Shown: one piece after another, positions 9,156 through 18,605 of the stretch
Numbering within the stretch: position 1 is the first letter of the stretch
How the letters are laid out: every line of letters begins with the position of its first letter
Assembly (NCBI GenBank): GCA_001801465.1
Contig: MGXT01000025.1
Coordinates: 124,001-188,000, forward strand
Length of the DNA: 64,000 bases
Source: Gammaproteobacteria bacterium RIFCSPHIGHO2_12_FULL_35_23
Lineage (GTDB): Bacteria; Pseudomonadota; Gammaproteobacteria; UBA12402
Direction: 5' to 3'
The notes under the pieces: generated by a model
What the model was told of the DNA's origin: nothing
What the model saw: only the letters and a program-made list of their open reading frames with translations
Databases searched by the model: none
Program-made: the position numbers and the translations under genes

Positions 9156-9656
9156 TTAATAGCCAGCTTCAAACGCTAGCGCTAATTCATCTAAAGATTG
9201 GCCCGTCAGTCGAAAAACAGTCCATTCATCCATCGCCTGGGCGCCCATTTTTTTATAAAACTTGATCGCTGGCTCATTCCAATCAAGTACCCACCATTCA
9301 AATCGACCACAATCTCTTTGTTTAGCTAACTTTGCTAAAAAACTTAACATTTTATAACCGATACCCTGGCTTCTTGCCTCTGGCCTTACATAAAGATCCT
9401 CTAAATATAATCCTGGTCGCCCTAAAAAAGTAGAAAAATTATGAAAAAATAAAGCAAAACTCACTGGCTTTTGATGTAGATAACCAATGATAACTTCAGC
9501 ATTTGCCTTAGGGCCAAAGAGAGTCTTTTCTAACAGTTCTGAGGTTGCCACCACTTGCGATAATAGCTTTTCATAATCTGCCAGTTCTTTAATAAAAGAC
9601 AGAATTAAAGGCGTATCTTCAACGGTTGCAAATTTGATTTCAAAATTTTTAATCAT
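9156..9656 (-). CDS. GNAT N-acetyltransferase, SSAT-like (polyamine/thialysine type)
   Basis: A 166-aa cytosolic acetyl-CoA-dependent acetyltransferase. The acetyl-CoA loop is ARSQGIGYKML. It is preceded by LYLEDLYVRP and followed by WWVLDWNEPAIKFYKKMGA, with the near-invariant WN-x-x-A/S-x-x-FY of the spermidine/spermine and thialysine acetyltransferase group. The substrate is therefore likely a polyamine or a small amine, inferred from the family. It lies 19 bp upstream of the aroE start and may share its transcript. Confidence 0.85.
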   Translation of the reverse strand: MIKNFEIKFATVEDTPLILSFIKELADYEKLLSQVVATSELLEKTLFGPKANAEVIIGYLHQKPVSFALFFHNFSTFLGRPGLYLEDLYVRPEARSQGIGYKMLSFLAKLAKQRDCGRFEWWVLDWNEPAIKFYKKMGAQAMDEWTVFRLTGQSLDELALAFEAGY

Positions 9657-9809
9657 TACGACTCTTAGTTTTTTAAATAATTGTCTAGAGTTAGTATAAC
9701 AATAAGGTTTTTAATTATTAAAGTCTTAATTACTTACTCTTAACCTTGCAATAAGAGAAATAAATCATGATAATACTAAAATCATTGAATTTTATATGGT
9801 TTTAAAATA

Positions 9810-12125
9810 ATGATCTATATTATTCTGATCACATTTTTTACCGCAATACTGAGTCCTTTTATTTGTCACTTAAAACTAAGCTATTTAGGCTGGTTGCTAG
9901 CAATTATTCCGGCGACATTTTTTTTATTATTTCTCGCACAAATTCCCAGCATGATGCGTGGCGATATCATCATTTCAAGTATTCCCTGGATCCCAAAGCT
10001 TGCTATCAACCTTGAATTCTATTTGGATGGATTAAGTCTATTATTTGTCTTATTAATAACAGGAATAGGTACTTTAATTGTTATTTATAGTTTTCCTTAT
10101 TTAAAAAACCACCCACAGTTAGGTCGCTATTATTGCTACCTATTTTTTTTCATGGGTGCCATGCTAGGAACAGTCTTAGCCAGCAATTTAATTGTCTTAT
10201 TTGTTTTCTGGGAACTAACCAGCTTATCCTCTTATCTGCTTATTAGTTTTAATCACTCAAATCAAGCAGCAAGGCGTGCTGCACTGCAAGGTTTATTGAT
10301 TACTGCAGGAGGAGGGCTGGCTTTATTAGTAGGCTTTTTAATAATTGGCGCTATTACTTCTCAATTTTCTTTTATTTCCTTGTTAACAAACTCTACGGCT
10401 CTCCTTAAGAGTCCATTTTATATTGTTATTGTATTATTAATTTTACTGGGTGCTTTTACTAAGTCAGCACAATATCCTTTTCATTTTTGGTTACCCAATG
10501 CTATGCAAGCACCTACTCCCATCAGCGCCTACTTGCATTCAGCCACCATGGTAAAATTAGGCATTTATTTGGTAGCAAGATTAACGCCGGTTTTAGGCCA
10601 CACGCCACTTTGGATAGGTGTTCTCACCCTAATCAGTAGTTTAACCATGTTAAGCAGTGCAATTTTAGCACTGCGTGCAACTGATTTAAAATTAATATTA
10701 GCCTACTCAACTATTATGGCTTTAGGGTCGCTTTTCTTCCTACTTGCCTCAGGAAGTCCCGCCACTATTGAGGCAGCTATGATATTTTTACTAGCACATG
10801 CCATTTACAAAGCTGCTTTATTTTTAAATGTGGGTTGTATTGAACATAAAACGGGCACGCGAGAATTACCTGCTTTGCAAGGTTTAATCTTTTTAATGCC
10901 GATTTCTTTTTTATCTGTTTTACTAAGCGCCATTTCCATGGCAGGCCTTCCTCCTGTTATTGGTTTTATTAGTAAAGAGATTATTTATAATGCTAAGTTA
11001 GCTGAACCCAATTTTAGTACTTTATTAACAGCAATTGCCTTCGTTACCAATATTATTTTTGTAGTAATTTCTTTATTAATAACTTTCAAACCCTTTTTAG
11101 GTAAATCTAGTCACTGGGATCATTCTACCATAAAACCCCATGAAGTCGGGTTAATGTTATGGGGACCATCCTTATTATTAGGGCTGGTAGGTTTATTATT
11201 GGGTTTATATCCTTGGTTAATTGATGGGGAACTTATTGCCCCCGCAGTAGGTAGTATATTACAACAACCTGCCACCATTGAATTTGCTTTATGGCACGGT
11301 CTATCACCAGCCTTATTGTTAAGTCTTATCACCTTTTTTATAGCAATTATACTTTTCTATAGCTATCAACCTATTAATTATTTTTTAAGAAACCTTTCTT
11401 GGATAAATTGGGCAAGCCCTCAAAATTGTTACGAAAAAAGTATCAAACTTCTTAATTATACTGCTGTTAATTTAGTACAAATTATTCAATCAGGATTATT
11501 AAGAGTTTACATTGCTGTTACTTGTCTTACCCTAAGTGTTCTACTTAGCATTACTTATTTTCATTTCAATAGTGTTGCACTCTCTTTCTCTTTACAAGCA
11601 CCTTGGTTTGGTTGGTTATTAATTTCAATTTTAATTATCGCGGCATTAGCCATTATTTTTATTGGTTCCTATTTAGCATCTTTAGCTTTATTAGGCATTA
11701 TAGGCTTAAGCTCAACTTTAATCTTTCTAATATACTCTGCACCCGATGTCGCTATGACTCAATTACTTGTGGATGTTTTAACAATCGTCATTGTAGTATT
11801 AGCGCTTTATCGATCTAAAGCTTTACCCACTTATAAAAAACTAACCGCCAAGATTTCTTTTATTAATATTATTGTTGCACTCTTTTTAGGTAGCACGATT
11901 ACCATACTACTACTGTCAATTATACGTATTCCCCTCAATTTAGCGGTCAATAACTATTATATCGCTCACAGCTTAATTGCAGCTCATGGTAAAAACGTAG
12001 TGAATGTTATATTAGTTGATTTCAGAGCTTTTGATACCCTGGGGGAAGTAATTGTTATTGCTATGGCGGGTTTAGGTGTTTATGGTTTATTAAAAACCTA
12101 TAAAGATGATGAGGGAGCTAAGTGA
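9810..12125 (+). CDS. mrpA: Mrp-type Na+(Li+)/H+ antiporter subunit A
   Basis: The large membrane subunit (771 aa) of the Mrp/Mnh multisubunit cation/proton antiporter. The first two thirds is a NuoL-like proton-pumping domain. [15 protein letters not shown] carries the conserved helix-5 Glu (about residue 135), and [20 protein letters not shown] carries the conserved Lys. The C-terminal third holds the MrpA-specific extension, seen as [19 protein letters not shown] and [18 protein letters not shown]. The length fits a one-piece MrpA. No clear Shine-Dalgarno precedes the ATG. Its stop overlaps the mrpB start by 4 bp. Mrp complexes usually give sodium or alkali tolerance and pH homeostasis. 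Confidence 0.92.
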   Translation: MIYIILITFFTAILSPFICHLKLSYLGWLLAIIPATFFLLFLAQIPSMMRGDIIISSIPWIPKLAINLEFYLDGLSLLFVLLITGIGTLIVIYSFPYLKNHPQLGRYYCYLFFFMGAMLGTVLASNLIVLFVFWELTSLSSYLLISFNHSNQAARRAALQGLLITAGGGLALLVGFLIIGAITSQFSFISLLTNSTALLKSPFYIVIVLLILLGAFTKSAQYPFHFWLPNAMQAPTPISAYLHSATMVKLGIYLVARLTPVLGHTPLWIGVLTLISSLTMLSSAILALRATDLKLILAYSTIMALGSLFFLLASGSPATIEAAMIFLLAHAIYKAALFLNVGCIEHKTGTRELPALQGLIFLMPISFLSVLLSAISMAGLPPVIGFISKEIIYNAKLAEPNFSTLLTAIAFVTNIIFVVISLLITFKPFLGKSSHWDHSTIKPHEVGLMLWGPSLLLGLVGLLLGLYPWLIDGELIAPAVGSILQQPATIEFALWHGLSPALLLSLITFFIAIILFYSYQPINYFLRNLSWINWASPQNCYEKSIKLLNYTAVNLVQIIQSGLLRVYIAVTCLTLSVLLSITYFHFNSVALSFSLQAPWFGWLLISILIIAALAIIFIGSYLASLALLGIIGLSSTLIFLIYSAPDVAMTQLLVDVLTIVIVVLALYRSKALPTYKKLTAKISFINIIVALFLGSTITILLLSIIRIPLNLAVNNYYIAHSLIAAHGKNVVNVILVDFRAFDTLGEVIVIAMAGLGVYGLLKTYKDDEGAK

Positions 12126-12532
12126 AGTCTTTAATACTACGTACCACTACTAAATTCTTACTTGCTCTGATGCTTTTATTTTCTCTATTTATTTTATTTC
12201 GTGGTCACAATGAGCCTGGCGGTGGATTTATTGCCGGCTTAATTACTGCCAGTGCTTATGCTCTCTATGTCATGGCTCATGGTCCGTTTAAAGCACGAAA
12301 ATTGATTCTTTTAGACTTTCGATATTTGCTAGCGATTGGCATTAGCTGTGTCATAATTAGTGGTTTGTTTGCCGTCACAAAGCATCAATCTTTTTTAACA
12401 GGAATATGGGGTACTATCACTATTGGAGCTTTTAATATCAGTTTAGGCACTCCTTTATTATTTGATATTGGCGTTTATATCATTGTAGTTTCTGCCATTG
12501 CCATGATAACTATCGCTTTAGAGGAAAAATAA
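12122..12532 (+). CDS. mrpB: Mrp antiporter subunit B
   Basis: A 136-aa membrane subunit with four hydrophobic helices. It carries the MrpB signature [23 protein letters not shown] and the later [15 protein letters not shown]. The start overlaps the end of mrpA by 4 bp and its stop shares a base with the mrpC start. Translation is thus probably coupled. It is a structural and ion-path subunit of the antiporter; it has no known activity alone. Confidence 0.92.
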   Translation: MKSLILRTTTKFLLALMLLFSLFILFRGHNEPGGGFIAGLITASAYALYVMAHGPFKARKLILLDFRYLLAIGISCVIISGLFAVTKHQSFLTGIWGTITIGAFNISLGTPLLFDIGVYIIVVSAIAMITIALEEK

Positions 12533-12903
12533 TGGAAATATTATTGTGCTGGTTAGTAGGGGTTCTATTTACTGTGAGCATTTATCTCTTACTCAACAAA
12601 AACCTAGTCAGAGTGTTATTTGGAATTATGTTAATCGGTAGCAGTATTAACCTTCTAATTTTTGCAATCGGTCATTTAACTTATAATGCACCGGCTTTTA
12701 TTAATAATCCCAATTCTCCCTCTACTCAATTTGCGAATGCCTTACCCCAGGCACTTATTTTAACTGCTATCGTGATTGGCTTTGGTGTCATGACTTTTTC
12801 ATTAATTTTAATCACTAAAGCCTGGCAAGAATTAAATACCGTGGATGAAGATAAAATGCGCTTTACCGAAAAAAATCCAAGCTTAGATCAGGTTGAATCA
12901 TGA
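12532..12903 (+). CDS. mrpC: Mrp antiporter subunit C (NuoK-like)
   Basis: A 123-aa protein homologous to the complex I subunit NuoK. It has three membrane helices. LVRVLFGIMLIGSSINLLIF and LPQALILTAIVIGFGVMTF are the recognisable blocks, the latter with the conserved D/N-P-x-x-QALxLTAIVIG pattern. A polar acidic tail (about residues 100-123) extends into the cytoplasm. The gene overlaps mrpD by 4 bp. Confidence 0.92.
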   Translation: MEILLCWLVGVLFTVSIYLLLNKNLVRVLFGIMLIGSSINLLIFAIGHLTYNAPAFINNPNSPSTQFANALPQALILTAIVIGFGVMTFSLILITKAWQELNTVDEDKMRFTEKNPSLDQVES

Positions 12904-14396
12904 ACTGGGTGCTAATGCTGCCAATCTTGATTCCTATTGTCACGGCTATTTTGGTTTTTTTTAGTTGGCATAAACCAAATTTACAGCGTTTTATTACTAC
13001 CTTAGGTTGTCTGGCTTTGATTTTAAGTGCTGTTATTTTGCTTTTAGCTGTCTTAAAAAAATCCTATCTAGTTTCGCAAATGGGTTCTTGGCCAGCCCCT
13101 TTTGGCATTACGGTTATCGCAGACATGCTCAGTAGCTTAATGATTGTAGCAACTTCGCTAGTTAGTCTGTGCGTTGTTATTTTTTCTTATGTTGATATTA
13201 ACAAAAGATGTGTACGACGCGGTTTTTATCCAGCTTACTGTATCTTACTTGCTGGTGTCTGTGGCGCTCTATTAACCGGCGACTTATTCAATCTTTATGT
13301 TTGGTTTGAAATTATTTTAATCGCCTCTTTTGTCTTGCTTTCTCTCAGCGAAGAAAAATTGCATTTAGAGGGCATAGTAAAATACTCGGTGTTAAATCTT
13401 ATTGCTACGCTTTTTTTACTAACAGCTATCGCTTTCTTGTATGGGATTACTGGAACTTTAAACCTAGCCGATCTAGCTATTTGTCTCCAACATACAGATA
13501 ACACCAACCTGGTTAGTACTATTGCGGTTATTTTTATTGTCTCGTTTGCAATTAAGGCTGCTTTGTTTCCCGTATTTTTTTGGTTACCTGCAGCTTATCA
13601 TACAACGTCTTACTCCGCTTCAGCACTTTTTTCTGGATTATTAAGTAAAGTAGGAGTTTATGCTTTGTTACGAATTTTCACTTTATTGTTTATAAAAAAC
13701 TCGCATTACCTACAAGAAATTCTATTGATTTTGATAAACTTTACTTTATTAATTGGTATCATTTGTGCTATTGCTCAAATTGAGTTACGACGCATTTTTT
13801 CATTTGCTTTAATTAGTCATATAGGCTACATGTTAGTAGGCTTAGCTATTTTAACTCCCTTAGCATTAGCCGGGTCAATTTTTTATATGATCCAACATAT
13901 GTTGTGTATTACTAGTTTATTTTTATTAAGTGGTTATATTGCTTATCAAACTGGATCAACTGATATCACTAAATCTAGAAATTTATATGGTAAGTTTCCC
14001 TATTTATCTATTTTCTTTTTTATTTGTGCTTTTTCTCTTGCTGGTATGCCACCGCTTTCTGGTTTTTGGGCAAAAATAATGTTGATTAGCGCGGCGTTTA
14101 TTAGTCATAGCTATCTCACTACATTATTACTTGTACTAACTAGCTTATTAACTATTTTTGTGATGGCAAGAATTTGGCAAAATATGTTTTTGCATACTGC
14201 TGAAACTCCGTATCGCTGCATTGCTCCAGTTTTAACTTTTAATCAAAAGCTTTCTCTTTTTTTACCTATTATTTTTCTAACCACCTTGATTATATTCATA
14301 GGCTTTATGCCAAACATTTTGTATACTCTTAGTAATATAGCTGCACAGCAAATTTTAAATCCGCAAGGCTATATTCATGCCGTTATGGGAAGTTAA
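12900..14396 (+). CDS. mrpD: Mrp antiporter subunit D (NuoN/M-like)
   Basis: The second large proton-channel subunit (498 aa, about 14 helices). LFNLYVWFEIILIASFVLLS holds the conserved helix-5 Glu. AIKAALFPVFFWLPAAYHTT holds the helix-7 Lys and the H-x-x-x-P region shared with NuoM and NuoN. FAGMPPLSGFWAK-type sequence near residue 390 (LAGMPPLSGFWAKIML) marks the discontinuous helix. It follows mrpC in a 4-bp overlap and is followed by mrpE after 2 bp. Confidence 0.92.
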   Translation: MNWVLMLPILIPIVTAILVFFSWHKPNLQRFITTLGCLALILSAVILLLAVLKKSYLVSQMGSWPAPFGITVIADMLSSLMIVATSLVSLCVVIFSYVDINKRCVRRGFYPAYCILLAGVCGALLTGDLFNLYVWFEIILIASFVLLSLSEEKLHLEGIVKYSVLNLIATLFLLTAIAFLYGITGTLNLADLAICLQHTDNTNLVSTIAVIFIVSFAIKAALFPVFFWLPAAYHTTSYSASALFSGLLSKVGVYALLRIFTLLFIKNSHYLQEILLILINFTLLIGIICAIAQIELRRIFSFALISHIGYMLVGLAILTPLALAGSIFYMIQHMLCITSLFLLSGYIAYQTGSTDITKSRNLYGKFPYLSIFFFICAFSLAGMPPLSGFWAKIMLISAAFISHSYLTTLLLVLTSLLTIFVMARIWQNMFLHTAETPYRCIAPVLTFNQKLSLFLPIIFLTTLIIFIGFMPNILYTLSNIAAQQILNPQGYIHAVMGS

Positions 14397-14398
14397 TT

Positions 14399-14872
14399 AT
14401 GCTTTTATTATTAATTAATCTACTGCTTGCTTTTATTTGGGCGACCCTCACTGCAAATTTTTCCCCTGAAAATATTGGCCTAGGACTGCTTTTATCCTTC
14501 ATTTTACTGGCTATTACCGAAAATTTTTTGACCCATACTTCTTATACAAAAAAAGTTTGGTTAATAATAAAATTTATTGGCTTTATTATTTGGGAAATTG
14601 TTATTTCAAGTTGTAAAGTTGCTATCTGTAGCTTACAACCCCATTTAAAAAACTCCCCGGGTGTTATTGCTGTTCCTTTAGAAGTTACCTCTGACCTTGA
14701 AATCACTTTAACAGCCAACCTTATTTCCTTAACCCCAGGCACTTTAGCGCTGGACATTTCGACTGATAAAAAGTTTCTTTTTGTTCATACTATGTTTGCT
14801 AATGATCCTGATAAATTAAGATCTACCTTAAAAAAAGATATTGAGCAAAGAGTTATAAGGATTTTAGAATGA
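14399..14872 (+). CDS. mrpE: Mrp antiporter subunit E
   Basis: A 157-aa membrane subunit with two to three N-terminal helices and a soluble C-terminal half. The MrpE pattern is visible in VISSCKVAICSL, GVIAVPLEVTSDLEITLTAN and LISLTPGTLALDISTD. These are the features that mark the family in complete operons. It overlaps mrpF by 4 bp. Confidence 0.9.
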   Translation: MLLLLINLLLAFIWATLTANFSPENIGLGLLLSFILLAITENFLTHTSYTKKVWLIIKFIGFIIWEIVISSCKVAICSLQPHLKNSPGVIAVPLEVTSDLEITLTANLISLTPGTLALDISTDKKFLFVHTMFANDPDKLRSTLKKDIEQRVIRILE

Positions 14873-15168
14873 TTACCTTTCTTAATCTTTGTATCGCTAT
14901 GAGTTTAATTTTTTTATCCATTGCTGCAATTCTTTTATTCATAAGATTATTAATTGGGCCTACTTTGCCAGATAGAGCAGCAGCCTTAGATGTTATGTCA
15001 GTTTTGGTCATTGCTATCATTGCTATTTTTGCCATGACTACTAAACATCCTATTTATTTGGATATCGCCATTGCTTTGGCCTTGGTGTCATTTTTAGGAA
15101 CCATTGCCTTTGCGCAATTTATTGAATATCAAGTTAAAGAAACCTTAGAGGATATCGATAATGGTTAA
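14869..15168 (+). CDS. mrpF: Mrp antiporter subunit F
   Basis: A 99-aa subunit with three membrane helices. The family block RLLIGPTLPDRAAALDVMSV carries the conserved G-P-x-x-x-D-R-x-x-A-x-D. The next helix, IYLDIAIALALVSFLGTIAF, also matches. It overlaps mrpG by 8 bp in another frame. Confidence 0.92.
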   Translation: MITFLNLCIAMSLIFLSIAAILLFIRLLIGPTLPDRAAALDVMSVLVIAIIAIFAMTTKHPIYLDIAIALALVSFLGTIAFAQFIEYQVKETLEDIDNG

Positions 15169-15508
15169 TTTTCTGTGTGGTATGTTCGTATTAATTGGTT
15201 CTGCTTTTGCTTTAATAGCCGCATTAGGAATGCTGCGTATGCCGGATTTATTAATGCGTATGCATGCTGGCACCAAAGCTGGCACTTTAGCAGCTGGATT
15301 AATATTATTAGCCACTGCAATGGATTTTGCTACCCTAAGTACTACAATACGAGCACTGATTGTTATTGTTTTTTTATTTATTACTATGCCTATTGGGGCT
15401 CATGCGCTAGGACGAGCTGCCTATTTTATTAAAATTCCGCTTTGGAAAAATACTATTATTGATGAGCTTCGTGATCATTACAACGAAAAGACCCATGAAC
15501 TTAAATAA
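15161..15508 (+). CDS. mrpG: Mrp antiporter subunit G
   Basis: The last antiporter subunit (115 aa, three helices). LGMLRMPDLLMRMHAGTKAG is the MrpG hallmark (L-R-x-P-D-x-x-x-R-x-H-A-x-T-K). The PIGAHALGRAAYF segment ends the membrane part. With this gene all seven Mrp subunits are present in canonical A to G order, with overlaps or gaps of a few bases, so the operon looks functional. The convergent gene downstream begins 7 bp later. Confidence 0.92.
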   Translation: MVNFLCGMFVLIGSAFALIAALGMLRMPDLLMRMHAGTKAGTLAAGLILLATAMDFATLSTTIRALIVIVFLFITMPIGAHALGRAAYFIKIPLWKNTIIDELRDHYNEKTHELK

Positions 15509-15515
15509 CCATTAC

Positions 15516-16256
15516 TTACGAGATGATGCTTGCTTTTAAATTTTTACGTAATTTTACATTGTTTAAAAGCATGATAATAGTCCCATAGAGCCATGGGCTT
15601 AATAAAGTCATAATGATGATATCGCTTATAATGTTACTCCATCTTGGCGTAGACGCTAAATTGCTAAGCGTTCCACCAAAAATAAAAAACGATACACATG
15701 ATAATACAGCGATAACAATGATCGGAATTAACAAGGTCATAAATACATGCCACCAACTGCCGGCTACGAGTTTTAAAGAGTGGCCAATTGAACCACCAAT
15801 TCCTCTATTATCAACAATCACTAAAGGTAAGGAAAATATCAAAAAAACACCTAAAACTATGCCAGGAACAACCACAAGAATTAAACCTACAATGGTAATA
15901 ATACTAGTAATAATAAACACTATCAGTAATTTCCAATAGTGATGGCTTGCAACCTGTAAGGATGACAAGAGACGAGTAGAATGACCCAATGCGGTTTCGG
16001 ACAAAAGACTATAAATTGTCCCCATCAACCACACCATAATTAAAATAGTAATCACCAAACTTAAAAATAAAATAACTAGCTGGTTAGAGCCTGCTACAGG
16101 TACTGCAATAACACGAGTAACTTCTAAAAAATCTGTTAACGAACCCACAATAGCGGTGATAAAAGCTAAAGGAAGAATCTTAAAAAAACAGGCTTTATAT
16201 AAATGCCACCCTGCACCCACAACGCCACCAATACCTTTAGGTTGATTTGGATACAT
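15516..16256 (-). CDS. Polytopic membrane protein of unknown function
   Basis: A 246-aa protein with about five to six hydrophobic helices and a short Gly-rich cytosolic N-terminus (QPKGIGGVVGAGWHLYKACF). The middle repeats Val/Ile-rich helices around GLILVVVPGIVLGVFLIFSL, a pattern seen in the glycerophosphodiesterase membrane-domain/YciC-like superfamily. No catalytic motif is visible, so only membrane location is claimed. It is convergent with the mrp operon and could modify or organise membrane composition, but that is a guess. Confidence 0.65.
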   Translation of the reverse strand: MYPNQPKGIGGVVGAGWHLYKACFFKILPLAFITAIVGSLTDFLEVTRVIAVPVAGSNQLVILFLSLVITILIMVWLMGTIYSLLSETALGHSTRLLSSLQVASHHYWKLLIVFIITSIITIVGLILVVVPGIVLGVFLIFSLPLVIVDNRGIGGSIGHSLKLVAGSWWHVFMTLLIPIIVIAVLSCVSFFIFGGTLSNLASTPRWSNIISDIIIMTLLSPWLYGTIIMLLNNVKLRKNLKASIIS

Positions 16257-16335
16257 TATTACCCCTCCTGTTAATCATTTTTTGTCCGAGTTCATTTGAC
16301 TTTAGCAGAGTTTATTAATTTGTAAAGGAGAGTTT

Positions 16336-16389
16336 ATGGTAATTCTTTGTTTTATTTTATTAAATCTAATCAGCAAGCTTCTTTACTGA
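16336..16389 (+). CDS. Possible 17-residue hydrophobic peptide
   Basis: A short open frame coding MVILCFILLNLISKLLY. It is preceded by AAAGGAG five bases upstream of its ATG, one of the strongest Shine-Dalgarno sequences in the window. It lies in the 184-bp gap between the divergent membrane-protein and NAGPA genes. It could be a small membrane peptide, an upstream leader ORF, or chance. No homology can be claimed for so short a frame. Confidence 0.25.
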   Translation: MVILCFILLNLISKLLY

Positions 16390-16440
16390 TTCCCTAAAAA
16401 CAGCCAAAATAGTCCTGATAAAATCAACAGTCTTATTATC

Positions 16441-17232
16441 ATGCTGACAAAATATATTAAAATTGGCTTACTATTCTTATTAGGGGTAGCTGCTCTTTCA
16501 GCCCAGGCTGATCCATGGCAGGGTTTTATCATAAAAAATAGAACCGTTGGTAATCAGGCCAACTACCGCTTGTTACAATTTGATAATTCGCAAACCCAAC
16601 AAACTGTCACAATCAATGTTGTGCAGCTTAATAATAATAGTTATTCAGCAGAAATTGTTGATCAAAAACCATTTTTTGATTTTTTATCATTTAAAAGAGT
16701 TTACGAAACCACTCGTGAAAACAATGCTTTTTTAGGAGTCAATGGTGGCTATTTTACTCCTAATAATACTCCTTTAGGTTTGGTGATTTTAAATGGCAAA
16801 AGAATTTCTTCTTTAAGTTCATCAAATTTATTATCTGGTTTATTATTAATTGATAATCAGGGGCAAGTAAAATTAGTCTGGAGCAAAACCACTTATCAAC
16901 AAGCTCGTTATGCTTTACAAGCCGGTCCCTTTTTAATTCAGCCTAATGGTAATTTTGTGCTTAAGACCTCTAATCAAATAAGCAGACGAACTGCTGTGGC
17001 ACTAACTGATAATTCTTTATTAATTATTTCTAGTTCACCAGTTAGCTTATATAACCTAGGTCATTTTTTAGTTAATTATCCAAATTTGTTTGGGGCTGAT
17101 AAAATCAACACTGCCTTAAATTTAGATGGAGGCAGCTCAGCTGCGATGACTGTTTTCTTTCCTAACCATAACCCCTTAATCATTCCAGAAATTTTGCCGG
17201 TACGAAATGCTTTAATTTTTAGGTTACATTAA
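16441..17232 (+). CDS. Exported phosphodiester glycosidase (NAGPA domain) protein
   Basis: A secreted 263-aa protein. A signal peptide covers residues 1-23, with cleavage likely after SAQA. The NAGPA/DUF2233 domain then shows AFLGVNGGYFTPNNTPLG, SRRTAVALTDNSLL and ALNLDGGSSAAMTVFF, the three conserved blocks of this fold. The domain was first described in mammalian N-acetylglucosamine-1-phosphodiester alpha-N-acetylglucosaminidase. Bacterial members are thought to act on sugar phosphodiesters of the envelope. The substrate here is unknown. It is the last intact gene before the degenerate region. Confidence 0.83.
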   Translation: MLTKYIKIGLLFLLGVAALSAQADPWQGFIIKNRTVGNQANYRLLQFDNSQTQQTVTINVVQLNNNSYSAEIVDQKPFFDFLSFKRVYETTRENNAFLGVNGGYFTPNNTPLGLVILNGKRISSLSSSNLLSGLLLIDNQGQVKLVWSKTTYQQARYALQAGPFLIQPNGNFVLKTSNQISRRTAVALTDNSLLIISSSPVSLYNLGHFLVNYPNLFGADKINTALNLDGGSSAAMTVFFPNHNPLIIPEILPVRNALIFRLH

Positions 17233-17674
17233 TTTGAGTCTGTTTTATTTATCTTTTAAAGCAAATATTAAAATAGATTGCTTTTAATTTCATCTTTTAA
17301 ACTTCTTTGAATTTAACCTTGCTTTCGAAAGTTTTAAGCCTTTCATTTTTTTCCGCTAAAGAAATTGGCTTCCCAAAATAGCTCTCTGCTGAAAGTATCA
17401 CTAACCCTGTAAATGCTCAAATGAAATGGTATCAACTCCTCTTGCACCTTCTATAATTAATAGTATGTTTTTCCAGCAAACCATTTTTACAGAGGAGTAC
17501 TACTCTACACGACACAGATTACTCCGATAGGCTTTGTAAAATAGGTTATTATAAATTCAAAGTATCTCACTACATTAAAACACCGGCTCTCTGTTGCAAA
17601 TAGGTCTAATTTTGCAAAATTTACCTGTTTTTTTACTTTTAAGGTAAAAATTCAATTATAGGAGAACGCTAGTC
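17233..17674. other. 442-bp non-coding stretch with possible gene debris
   Basis: No intact gene is seen. On the minus strand two adjacent frames read IIEGARGVDTISFEHLQG and then, shifted, LVILSAESYFGKPISLAEKN. Together they look like the 3' end of a decayed gene that I cannot name. Near 17585-17605 the text CTCTGTTGCAAATAGG resembles IS6-type insertion-sequence ends, but it is not paired with a second end. The stretch borders clear pseudogenes, which supports a reading as decayed DNA. Confidence 0.35.
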
Positions 17675-18036
17675 ATGTTTAAGCGTTTATTAAAAGTTAA
17701 CCCTATTTAGCTCTAGGTACCGGGAAAACCAACTGGGTAAAACAGTATTTTCCAGAGACGCTCTATATCGATTTACTTAAAAATCGAGATTATGCCTTAT
17801 TACAAGCAGATCCTTCTCGTCTAGAAAACATAATACTTACTCATCCTTCACCATGGATTATTATTGATGAAGTTCAAAAGATTCCTGCTCTCTTAAATGA
17901 GGTTCATAACAACTTTGCAAATAATGTTGCAGCCACTCAATGCCAGGCTGTTCTTCTGTTTTTTAAAGCACGTCGTGCAGAATCATCGCTCACGCCCTTA
18001 TCCATATCCCTACCTAATAAGGGCGGATTCACCTGA
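17675..18036 (+). pseudogene. Remnant of a DUF4143-type AAA ATPase
   Basis: An ATG with a GGAGAA ribosome-binding site starts MFKRLLKVNPI and stops after 11 codons. In a second frame the text continues LGTGKTNWVKQYFPETLYID, LLKNRDYALLQADPSRLENI and WIIIDEVQKIPALLNEVHN. These are the Walker A, the following strand and the Walker B/DExQ of the ATPase family seen intact at 55442-56629. About ten residues ahead of the P-loop are missing and the frame has shifted. After about 17930 the text no longer matches and runs into antisense transposase sequence. Only about 85 residues of a roughly 400-residue gene remain. Confidence 0.8.
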
Positions 18037-18113
18037 TCACAGGCCAGTGTGGTGAGATGAGCATAACGAATATGCCCAGATAAAACGGATAGCAACAGAG
18101 GGCCTAACACATC
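17941..18113 (-). pseudogene. Transposase fragment
   Basis: The minus strand reads DVLGPLLLSVLSGHIRYAHL followed by TTLACDQVNPPLLG and VSDDSARRAL. I recall this as the N-terminal part of a DDE transposase whose members begin D-x-L-G-P-L-L-L-S-V-L-x-G-H-x-R-Y-A-H. The rest of the transposase, including the catalytic DDE residues, is absent, and no terminal repeats are seen. It is wedged between the ATPase and mpl remnants, in the opposite direction to both. The family name was not confirmed. Confidence 0.5.
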
Positions 18114-18127
18114 TATTTTAGAAGGGG

Positions 18128-18605
18128 CATTGGTCGCTGTTAGGAAGTCATAATGTTAGTAATGCATTAGCAGAATTTAAAAATGTGAAACGGCGCCACA
18201 GTGTAGGATGATTGCTCATCATCCTACTGCAGTTAAAACGACTGTAGCAGGATTGCGACAGCATATTGGTAAAAAGAAATTAATTGCAGTTTTGGAATTT
18301 GGTTCTTATACCATGCGCTCAGGTTGTCACCAAGCTGCTGATTTTGTAGATGCACCTACTCAAGTTGATCAAGTGTATTTCAAGCAACCTAAAGATAGTC
18401 AGTGGAATATCGAAAATTTAGTAAAAATTTTAAGATACTAGCTTATAGCTGCACTTCTACAGATGAATTAATACAACAGCTAAAGGAAGATGTTCAACAA
18501 GGTGAGCATGTGCTAATTATGAACAATGCTGAGTTTGATGATTTCTTTAAAAACTATTTATTAAAGTATAAGAGAAAGCTGGACTTTATAGTTGCTTGTA
18601 TATAA
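18128..18605 (+). pseudogene. mpl: Decayed murein peptide ligase Mpl (3' half)
   Basis: Mpl attaches recycled L-Ala-D-Glu-mDap tripeptide to UDP-MurNAc. The fragments appear in three frames: HWSLLGSHNVSNALAEFKNVKRR, then (after a 2-base loss inside DDFAHHP) AHHPTAVKTTVAGLRQHIGKK, LIAVLEFGSYTMRSGCH. A third piece is LAYSCTSTDELIQQLKEDVQ, then GEHVLIMNNAEFDDFFKNYL. These are the Mpl central and C-terminal blocks in the right order. The ATP-binding N-terminal half is missing, and several internal stretches are deleted (for example between NALA and EFKNVKRR). It cannot code for a working ligase. Confidence 0.82.

Noticed and set aside
17585..17605. IS6-family terminal repeat (CTCTGTTGCAAATAGG)
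   Set aside because: There is only one partial end with no partner, no transposase of that family and no target duplication, so it is noted only as debris.
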